Shown: positions 57,449 to 64,000 of the stretch, piece by piece
How positions within the stretch are numbered: position 1 is the stretch's first letter
Layout: every line of letters begins with the position of its first letter
From: an uncultured Shimia sp.
GTDB lineage: Bacteria > Pseudomonadota > Alphaproteobacteria > Rhodobacterales > Rhodobacteraceae
DNA: 64,000 nt
Direction: 5' to 3'
Assembly (NCBI RefSeq): GCF_913054185.1
Contig: NZ_CAJXIV010000009.1
Coordinates: forward strand, 1-64,000
The notes under the pieces: model-generated
Told to the model about the DNA's origin: nothing
Database searches by the model: none
The model's input: the letters and a program-made list of their open reading frames with translations, nothing else
Program-made: the position numbers and the translations under genes

Positions 57449-58320
57449 CACGCCATCCCCATCCGTTTGAGAACCACTTTCTGGATCACGCCAATGATCG
57501 CCACCAGTGCCGCCGCAAGGGCCGCCGCGGTGATCAACGCGCTCCAAATTTGGATCGTTTGTCCATAATAACTACCGGCCAACAAACGTGCGCCCAAACC
57601 AGCCACCGCGCCAGTTGGCAACTCGCCGACAATGGCCCCCACCAGAGAGGCCGCCATGGCCACCTTCAGCGAAGGGAATAGGAACGGCATCGAGCTTGGC
57701 AGACGCAGCTTCCAGAACTCCTGCCCTTTGGAGGCGCTCCAGGTCTTCATCTGATCGACCATCATATGATCCGGGCTGCGCAAGCCTTTCACCATGCCCA
57801 CGACCACGGGGAAGAAACTGAGGTACATGGAAATCACTGCCTTGGGCAGCAAACCAGATATGCCAATCGCATTCAGCACCACAATGATCATTGGCGCAAT
57901 TGCAAGGATCGGAATGGTTTGGCTGGCAATCACCCAGGGCATGACGCTCATGTCCATGGTGCGGTTGTACACGATCCCCACCGACAGCGAGACACCAAGT
58001 GCCGTGCCCATGGCAAATCCCAAAAGCGTCGCCGACAGCGTGATCCAGCTGTGATAAATCAGGCTACGCTTGGAGAACGCGCGCCCTTTGACGACCATTT
58101 CTCCCGTGGTTTTCCAAATCTCCTTGCCCACTTGATGTGGCGCGGGGAGTTTGGGTTTTTTCTGGTTCATCGTGTCGGTCACCATCTCAGAGAAGGTGAT
58201 CTCCACGTTGGCCCGTTTGGCTTTATCATAAGCCCAGGATGCATTTAACGCCACGGCGCCCGCGTACCACAATACAAAAATCGCAGCGACAACCGTCAGG
58301 ATCGGTCCGATGTTTTTCAT
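57448..58320 (-). CDS. ABC transporter permease (SsuC/TauC-like)
   Basis: PWVIASQTIPILAIAPMIIVVLNAIG...WKLRLPSSMPFLFPSLKVAMAASLVGAIVGELP; ATGA overlap with GNAT gene. Confidence 0.9.
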   Translation of the reverse strand: MKNIGPILTVVAAIFVLWYAGAVALNASWAYDKAKRANVEITFSEMVTDTMNQKKPKLPAPHQVGKEIWKTTGEMVVKGRAFSKRSLIYHSWITLSATLLGFAMGTALGVSLSVGIVYNRTMDMSVMPWVIASQTIPILAIAPMIIVVLNAIGISGLLPKAVISMYLSFFPVVVGMVKGLRSPDHMMVDQMKTWSASKGQEFWKLRLPSSMPFLFPSLKVAMAASLVGAIVGELPTGAVAGLGARLLAGSYYGQTIQIWSALITAAALAAALVAIIGVIQKVVLKRMGMA

Positions 58321-58748
58321 GCCCGCCACTCCATCCGCACTTCGCGTACGCTCTCATGGATATCGCCGTCATGGCGACTGACCTCTTGGAAGCCCTCACG
58401 CTTGTAGAACTTTTGGGCTTTTTCATTGGGCACATGCGTGTGCAGCCAGACAAAGCCCCGCCCCGCTTTGGCCTTTTCCATCAGAGCCTTACCCACTCCG
58501 GCGCCTGTCCTGCGGCAATACAGCCCGCCGACCCGCGACACATTGGGGTCAAACGACAAATAGCCTTCAATTGGGCTGCCAGCGACCCAGATCTCCCGAT
58601 CCAGAAGAGCGTCGCGAATAAGGGCTGCAATCTCATCGACACTGTAGGGAGAGTCCATCCACTCCGTGGCCGCCTCCCAGTCACTGACGATCTGCGCCAT
58701 CGCTGGCACATCCGCCTCCACTGCCCGTCTTACGACAACGTCAGTCAT
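58317..58748 (-). CDS. GNAT family N-acetyltransferase
   Basis: VVVRRAVEADVPAMAQIVSDW...LYCRRTGAGVGKALMEKAKAGRGFVWLHTHVPNEKAQKFYKREGFQEV. Confidence 0.9.
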   Translation of the reverse strand: MTDVVVRRAVEADVPAMAQIVSDWEAATEWMDSPYSVDEIAALIRDALLDREIWVAGSPIEGYLSFDPNVSRVGGLYCRRTGAGVGKALMEKAKAGRGFVWLHTHVPNEKAQKFYKREGFQEVSRHDGDIHESVREVRMEWRA

Positions 58749-59520
58749 CGCCATGCCCCGCACGCAGACCGTCGCGCACCCGATGCGCAATCTCGATAAA
58801 TTCGGGGCTGTCACGAATGTCCAGAGGACGTTCTTTTGGCAACGTGCTTTCGATTACATCTGTGATCCGCCCCGGACGTGGGCTCATCACCACAATTTTG
58901 GTGCTCAGATAGACCGCCTCAGGGATCGAGTGGGTCACAAAGCCAATGGTTTTGTTGGTTCGCCCCCAAAGGTCCAGAAGCTGTTCATTCAGGTGGTCAC
59001 GCACAATCTCGTCCAGCGCGCCAAACGGCTCATCCATCAACAAGATATCGGCCTGAAACGCTAGCGCCCGCGCAATAGACGCCCGTTGCTGCATCCCCCC
59101 TGAAAGCTGCCAGGGAAACTTATTCTCAAATCCCTCAAGATGCACCAGCTCCAGCACCTCTTGCACGGACTTGTCCTGCTCCGCTTTGCTGATCCCCATT
59201 ACCTCAAGCGGCAAGCGAATATTGCCGCCAATAGTGCGCCATGGATATAGCCCGGCATGCTGAAATACATATCCATAAGCGCGGGATTTCCGCGCCTCAG
59301 CCGCGCTTACCCCATTGACGGTGATCTCCCCTGCAGTGGGCTGTTCCAAATCGGCCATGCAGCGCAGGAATGTGGTCTTGCCACAGCCCGACGGCCCAAT
59401 GAAGGAAACAAAATCCCCTCTGTTGATATCAAGGTCTACATCCTTGAGCGCATGAACCGGCCCGTCGTTTGTCTCAAACGTCAGGCTCAGGTTCGTGGCT
59501 GAAATGACTGTGTCGTTCAT
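58741..59520 (-). CDS. ABC transporter ATP-binding protein (SsuB/TauB-like)
   Basis: FIGPSGCGKTTFLRCMADLEQPTAGEI; LSGGMQQRASIARALAFQADILLMDEPFGALD. Confidence 0.93.
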   Translation of the reverse strand: MNDTVISATNLSLTFETNDGPVHALKDVDLDINRGDFVSFIGPSGCGKTTFLRCMADLEQPTAGEITVNGVSAAEARKSRAYGYVFQHAGLYPWRTIGGNIRLPLEVMGISKAEQDKSVQEVLELVHLEGFENKFPWQLSGGMQQRASIARALAFQADILLMDEPFGALDEIVRDHLNEQLLDLWGRTNKTIGFVTHSIPEAVYLSTKIVVMSPRPGRITDVIESTLPKERPLDIRDSPEFIEIAHRVRDGLRAGHGDD

Positions 59521-59603
59521 CTTGGCTCTCGTTTCACCGCCCTGCGCGGAGTTCGTTTTTGGGTGGTCCCGAGTTGATCCCGGGTTCCACCATTCTGTCT
59601 GTC

Positions 59604-61061
59604 TTAAACGCCGGTCGCCGGAATACCGGACCGCTTCACCGGCTGCGGCGAGGTCAGCTCTTTCCAAGTCGACAACGCCTTGTTCACCGATGCGTTGGCT
59701 TCGCGCTCGACAAACTTGCCGTGGCCTTCCTGCGTGCGGATTTCACCGTCATGCACCGCCACCTGTCCACGGGTGAGCGTGAAGCGCGGCAGGCCTTTGA
59801 CCTCTTTGCCTTCAAACACGTTGTAGTCGATCGCCGATTGCTGCGAGCTGGCCGAAATAGTTTTGGACTTCTCCGGATCCCAGACCACAAGATCAGCATC
59901 CGCGCCTACCAGAACCGCGCCCTTTTTTGGGTAACAGTTCAGGATTTTGGCGATGTTGGTCGAGGTCACGGCCACAAATTCATTGGGCGTCAAACGCCCC
60001 GTTGCCACACCGTGTGTCCACAACATCGGCATACGATCCTCAAGCCCACCGGTACCGTTTGGAATGAGCGAGAAGTCATTGAGACCATTACGCTTCTGTT
60101 CTGTGGTAAAGGCACAGTGATCGGTTGCCACCACGCTCAAAGAGCCAGATTGCAGACCGGCCCAGAGGCTGTCCTGATGTTTCAGATTGCGGAATGGAGG
60201 TGACATCACGCGCCGTGCGGCATGGTCCCAATCCGGGTTGAAATACTCGCTCTCATCCAACGTCAGATGCTGGATCAGCGGCTCACCCCACACGCGCTTG
60301 CCCTGCATACGCGCACGGCGAATGGCTTCATGCGCCTCTTCACAGGAGGTGTGCACCACATAGAGCGGCACACCCGCCATATCGGCAATCATGATCGCAC
60401 GGTTGGTGGCTTCGCCCTCAACCTGGCTGGGCCGCGAGTAGGCATGCGCCTCCGGCCCGGTGTTGCCCTCCGCCAGCAGCTTTGCGGTCATTTCTGCGAC
60501 CACATCACCGTTCTCGGCATGAACCATGGCAATCCCGCCCAGCTCGCTGAGACGGTTGAACGAAGCAAACAGCTCATCGTCATTCACCATCAGCGCGCCT
60601 TTGTAGGCGAGGAAGTGTTTAAACGTGTTGATCCCGCGCTGCTCGATCACGGTTTTCATGTCGTTGAAAACCTGCTCCCCCCACCAGGTCACCGCCATGT
60701 GGAAGGAGTAGTCACAGTTTGCGCGGGTCGATTTATTGTCCCAGCGTTTGATCGCATCCAGCAGGCTCTCGCCTTGGTTTGGCAGACAGAAATCCACCAC
60801 CATCGTGGTGCCACCCGCCAGCCCAGCCCGCGTGCCACTCTCAAAATCATCGGTTGAATAGGTGCCCATAAACGGCATCTCAAGGTGCACGTGTGGGTCA
60901 ATTCCACCCGGCATCACGTAACAACCGGTTGCGTCCAGCGTCTCGTCGCCTTTGAGACCCTTGCCAATTTCAATGATCTGACCGTTTTCAATCAGCACAT
61001 CCGCCTCATAGGTCAGATCTGCGGTCACCACGGTGCCGTTCTTAATGACTTTTGTCGCCAT
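59604..61061 (-). CDS. hydA: Dihydropyrimidinase
   Basis: GCYVMPGGIDPHVHLEMPFMGTYSTDDFESGTRAGLAGGTTMVVDFCLP; cyclic amidohydrolase signatures. Confidence 0.94.
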   Translation of the reverse strand: MATKVIKNGTVVTADLTYEADVLIENGQIIEIGKGLKGDETLDATGCYVMPGGIDPHVHLEMPFMGTYSTDDFESGTRAGLAGGTTMVVDFCLPNQGESLLDAIKRWDNKSTRANCDYSFHMAVTWWGEQVFNDMKTVIEQRGINTFKHFLAYKGALMVNDDELFASFNRLSELGGIAMVHAENGDVVAEMTAKLLAEGNTGPEAHAYSRPSQVEGEATNRAIMIADMAGVPLYVVHTSCEEAHEAIRRARMQGKRVWGEPLIQHLTLDESEYFNPDWDHAARRVMSPPFRNLKHQDSLWAGLQSGSLSVVATDHCAFTTEQKRNGLNDFSLIPNGTGGLEDRMPMLWTHGVATGRLTPNEFVAVTSTNIAKILNCYPKKGAVLVGADADLVVWDPEKSKTISASSQQSAIDYNVFEGKEVKGLPRFTLTRGQVAVHDGEIRTQEGHGKFVEREANASVNKALSTWKELTSPQPVKRSGIPATGV

Positions 61062-61073
61062 GTCTTTTCTCCC

Positions 61074-61418
61074 CTAAACGTGGTACGAAAGCGCCAATAC
61101 GGCCCTGTCACCTTGTTCTATGCGCCGCCAATTCACAAACGCCGCCCTTTCTTGAAAACCCGCCCACACATCTGGGCAGTTTTTAGCCCAAGACGATGCA
61201 TCTTCAATCTGCAATGTAAGCAAGTCGCCCTCATCCACAGTCACCGAACTTAACCCGCTGGCCACATCATCCACGCGTGTCATGCAATCTATCCATGCAT
61301 CACCGTTGCGACCATAAAACGAAGGAAAGCCAATCTTGACCGAAAATTCGTCGTGAAAACTCGGCCAATCATGGATGGCTTTTCCTTCAATTGAGACTAT
61401 GGGCGAAGCGGATTTCAC
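61074..61418 (-). CDS. Barstar-family protein
   Basis: IVSIEGKAIHDWPSFHDEFSVKIGFPSFYGRNGDAWIDCMTRVD; GTG start overlaps upstream TGA as GTGA. Confidence 0.8.
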   Translation of the reverse strand: MKSASPIVSIEGKAIHDWPSFHDEFSVKIGFPSFYGRNGDAWIDCMTRVDDVASGLSSVTVDEGDLLTLQIEDASSWAKNCPDVWAGFQERAAFVNWRRIEQGDRAVLALSYHV

Positions 61419-62665
61419 TCCACAACTTCCGCGGTCTCTAGCACCGCATGCAGCATCACATCCGTGCCGGCCGAAGCCCACTCTTTGGAAATCTCTTCCG
61501 CCTCATTGTGGCTCAGCCCGTCCACACATGGACACATGATCATCGCGGTCGGCGCCACATCATTGATCCAGCAGGCGTCATGCCCCGCGCCAGAGACAAT
61601 ATCCATATGGCTATAGCCCAAACGCTCGGCCGCTTCACGCACCGCGCCGACACAGGCCTCATCAAAGGCGGGGGGATCAAACTGCCCCACAATCTCCCAG
61701 TCCAGCCCCACTTCGATCTCTTCACAGAGCTTTGGCGCTTTCTCGGCAAACTCAGCCAGCATCGCGTCAATCACCTCTTGCAGGTGGCTGCGGAAATCAA
61801 TGGTGAAGACAACCTTGCCCGGAATGATATTGCGCGAGTTCGGATAGACATCCACATGGCCAATCGCACCCACCGCATTGGGCTGATGTTTCATCGCAAT
61901 CTCATGCACCAGCTCGGTGATCCGCGCCAAGCCACGCCCGGCGTTCTTGCGCATCGGCATTGGCGTGGACCCGGTGTGGCTCTCTTTGCCGGTCACGGTA
62001 CACTCAATCCAGCGCAAACCCTGACCGTGTGTCACAACCCCGATGTCTTTGCCTTCCGCTTCCAAGATTGGCCCTTGTTCGATGTGCAATTCAAACATTG
62101 CATGCATCTTGCGCGCGCCAACCTCTTCGTCGCCAATCCAGCCTATCCGCTTGATCTCATCGCCAAAACTTTTGCCCTCAGCATCGACTCGATCATAGGC
62201 CCAATCTTGCGTGTGCCGCCCGGTAAACACTCCGGACGCCAGCATCGCAGGCGCATAACGCGTGCCCTCTTCGTTGGTCCAGTTGGTGACCACGATGGGG
62301 TGGTTGGTCTTGATGCCCAAATCATTCATCGTGCGCACCGCTTCCAAACCACCGAGCACACCCAGCACACCGTCGTATTTGCCGCCGGTTGGCTGCGTAT
62401 CCAAGTGGCTGCCCATATAGACCGGCAGCGCCTCTGGGTCTTCGCCCGGACGGGTGGCAAACATATTGCCCATCGTGTCCACGCCCATGCTCATGCCCGC
62501 GGCTTCACACCATGATTGAAACAGCGCGCGGCCTTCCGCGTCTTCATCGGTCAAAGTCTGGCGGTTGTTGCCACCGGCGATACCGGGGCCAATCTTGGCC
62601 ATGTCCATCAGGCTGTCCCACAGCCGGTCCGCGTTCACCTTAAGGTTCTCACCCGGTGCACCCAT
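61415..62665 (-). CDS. Zn-dependent hydrolase (beta-ureidopropionase / N-carbamoyl amino acid hydrolase family)
   Basis: MGSHLDTQPTGGKYDGVLGVLGGLEAVRTMNDLG; ELHIEQGPILEAEGKDIGVVTH; SGAGHDACWIN. Confidence 0.93.
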   Translation of the reverse strand: MGAPGENLKVNADRLWDSLMDMAKIGPGIAGGNNRQTLTDEDAEGRALFQSWCEAAGMSMGVDTMGNMFATRPGEDPEALPVYMGSHLDTQPTGGKYDGVLGVLGGLEAVRTMNDLGIKTNHPIVVTNWTNEEGTRYAPAMLASGVFTGRHTQDWAYDRVDAEGKSFGDEIKRIGWIGDEEVGARKMHAMFELHIEQGPILEAEGKDIGVVTHGQGLRWIECTVTGKESHTGSTPMPMRKNAGRGLARITELVHEIAMKHQPNAVGAIGHVDVYPNSRNIIPGKVVFTIDFRSHLQEVIDAMLAEFAEKAPKLCEEIEVGLDWEIVGQFDPPAFDEACVGAVREAAERLGYSHMDIVSGAGHDACWINDVAPTAMIMCPCVDGLSHNEAEEISKEWASAGTDVMLHAVLETAEVVE

Positions 62666-62748
62666 AGCATCTACTCCCTAATGTCTGGCCCGGGCTTGCG
62701 CCCAATTGGGCTGCCCTTGCTGGTGGGGCTCTTGATCTCACGGCCTTC

Positions 62749-62764
62749 CTGACCGTATGGTCAA
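62749..62764. promoter_or_regulatory. Candidate RutR-like operator 1
   Basis: CTGACCGTATGGTCAA; TGACC-N4-GGTCA dyad. Confidence 0.6.
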
Positions 62765-62781
62765 ATTCAGACGACCACACC

Positions 62782-62797
62782 CTGACCAACCGGTCAA
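62782..62797. promoter_or_regulatory. Candidate RutR-like operator 2
   Basis: CTGACCAACCGGTCAA; TGACC-N4-GGTCA dyad, 33 bp from operator 1. Confidence 0.6.
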
Positions 62798-62820
62798 GAT
62801 TTTTTATCAGGGCAATTTTG

Positions 62821-63468
62821 ATGGCAGAGACCTCTACGGCAGTAACCAAAGCCACCAGCAAGAAAATGCGCCGCAAGGAAGCTGAAGCGCTCATTTTGTC
62901 AGCAGCGGAAAAAGTGTTTGCTGAGGCCGGCTTTGGCGGGGCCACCATGCAGCTCATTGCCGATGTGGCAGGACTGCCCAAGGCCAACCTGCATTATTAC
63001 TTTCCTACCAAGGAGTTGCTCTATCGTCAGGTGGTTCAAAAAATCTTCCAAATCTGGCTTCAGGCGGCTGATATTTTTGATCAAGCCGAAGGTCCTGAAG
63101 AGGGCATCGGTGCCTATATCGACGCCAAAATGGAGATCTCGCGACGCCATGCCGACGGCTCCAAAGTTTGGGCCAGCGAGGTGATGCACGGCGCGCCGGT
63201 CATACAGGATTATCTGGAAACCACGCTGACAGATTGGACCAATGGGCGAATCGACGTGATTGAGCGGTGGATTTCCGAAGGCCGCATGGCGCAGATTGAT
63301 CCGCGCCACCTGCTCTACATGCTCTGGGCCACCACCCAGCATTACGCTGACTTTGGCCACCAAATCGACACCCTTAATGGCGGCGCGCCACTGGACGACA
63401 AACAGTGGGAAGCGGCCAAATCCAATATCAAAACCATCATCCTGCGCGGGATTGGCGCCACCGAGTAA
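62821..63468 (+). CDS. TetR family regulator, RutR-like
   Basis: LILSAAEKVFAEAGFGGATMQLIADVAGLPKANLHYYFPTKELLYRQVV; C-terminal LLYMLWATTQHYADFGHQID as in RutR. Confidence 0.9.
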   Translation: MAETSTAVTKATSKKMRRKEAEALILSAAEKVFAEAGFGGATMQLIADVAGLPKANLHYYFPTKELLYRQVVQKIFQIWLQAADIFDQAEGPEEGIGAYIDAKMEISRRHADGSKVWASEVMHGAPVIQDYLETTLTDWTNGRIDVIERWISEGRMAQIDPRHLLYMLWATTQHYADFGHQIDTLNGGAPLDDKQWEAAKSNIKTIILRGIGATE

Positions 63469-63549
63469 GGCTTTCCTATCCTAAATCCCTGTAGACCCAC
63501 GCCTTTGGCTGCATTAGCCTAAAAGGCAAAGAAATACGGAATGTTACCT

Positions 63550-64000
63550 ATGGCCGAGGCATCGACGCGCAAACCCAGCCGCATTCAGCAGCGCAACCGC
63601 AAGCGCATCCTGGACGCCGCTCTAGAGGTGTTTTCCCGCCACGGCTATCGCGGCGCCACGCTGGACCTGATTGCCGAAGAAGCCGGCCTGTCCAAACCCA
63701 ACATCCTCTATTACTTTGGCGGCAAGGAAGACATCCATGTCACCCTACTGAACCAGCTTATGGAAACTTGGCTAGACCCTTTGGATCACATGGACCCTGA
63801 TGGCGAGCCGCTCGACGAAATTTTGGGATATGTGCACCGAAAATTAGAAATGAGCCGCGAGTTCCCACGTGAAAGTCGTCTCTTTGCCAATGAAATCCTG
63901 CAAGGCGCGCCCCGTATGGAGCCACATTTGGTCAGTGATCTAAAACCTCTGGTCGACAAAAAAACCGCGTTGATCCGCACCTGGATTGCCCAAGGCAAAC
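63550..64000 (+). CDS. TetR family regulator, RutR-like (truncated by window end)
   Basis: RILDAALEVFSRHGYRGATLDLIAEEAGLSKPNILYYFGGKEDIHVTLLNQLMETWLDPL; open to window end; alternative start at 63541. Confidence 0.88.
   Translation, partial: MAEASTRKPSRIQQRNRKRILDAALEVFSRHGYRGATLDLIAEEAGLSKPNILYYFGGKEDIHVTLLNQLMETWLDPLDHMDPDGEPLDEILGYVHRKLEMSREFPRESRLFANEILQGAPRMEPHLVSDLKPLVDKKTALIRTWIAQGK

Noticed and set aside
61448-62515. 355-aa plus-strand ORF opposite the Zn-hydrolase
   Set aside because: His/Arg-rich shadow ORF; minus-strand family match is strong.
1-64000. tRNA/rRNA genes
   Set aside because: None noticed by eye; a tRNAscan-SE/Infernal run would be needed to exclude them.

Overview
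The window is GC-rich alphaproteobacterial chromosome, probably Rhodobacteraceae/Roseobacter group (inferred from gene content; no search was run). Main blocks: (1) ~1-9 kb, a decaying accessory zone with an internally deleted isochorismatase-like gene, a frameshifted LysR pseudogene, a possible TRAP DctM remnant, and an overlapping pair of a class III cyclase/AAA/TPR protein and a mono-haem c-type protein. (2) ~8.9-22.7 kb, one tightly packed minus-strand operon for an unidentified sugar or polyol: ABC importer, SorC-type regulator, aldo/keto reductase, GlpD-like dehydrogenase, LsrF/DhnA-type aldolase, FGGY kinase, MDR dehydrogenase, GMC oxidoreductase, ABM monooxygenase. (3) Class II ribonucleotide reductase with candidate NrdR and DnaA boxes, a DUF1489 gene, and modABC. 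(4) ~29.2-44.2 kb, an unusual exopolysaccharide locus, probably for a beta-glucan: processive GT2 synthase with a variant QRLKY motif, two DUF3131 paralogs, a membrane-anchored degenerate ABC-ATPase-like protein, an HlyD-type adaptor, a STAS-nucleotidyltransferase fusion, acyltransferase-3, OmpA protein and a secreted lichenase-type GH16. This is the best candidate for an undescribed system. (5) Housekeeping genes (MCP, nadD, YcnI-like, ettA, trxC) plus a RAYT transposase with two BIME-like REP pairs flanking an orphan gene. (6) ~55.4-64 kb, a pyrimidine/hydantoin-type catabolic and transport operon containing a translationally coupled barstar-family gene, two RutR-like operators and two tandem RutR-like TetR regulators. 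All family assignments come from reading the translated sequences by eye.
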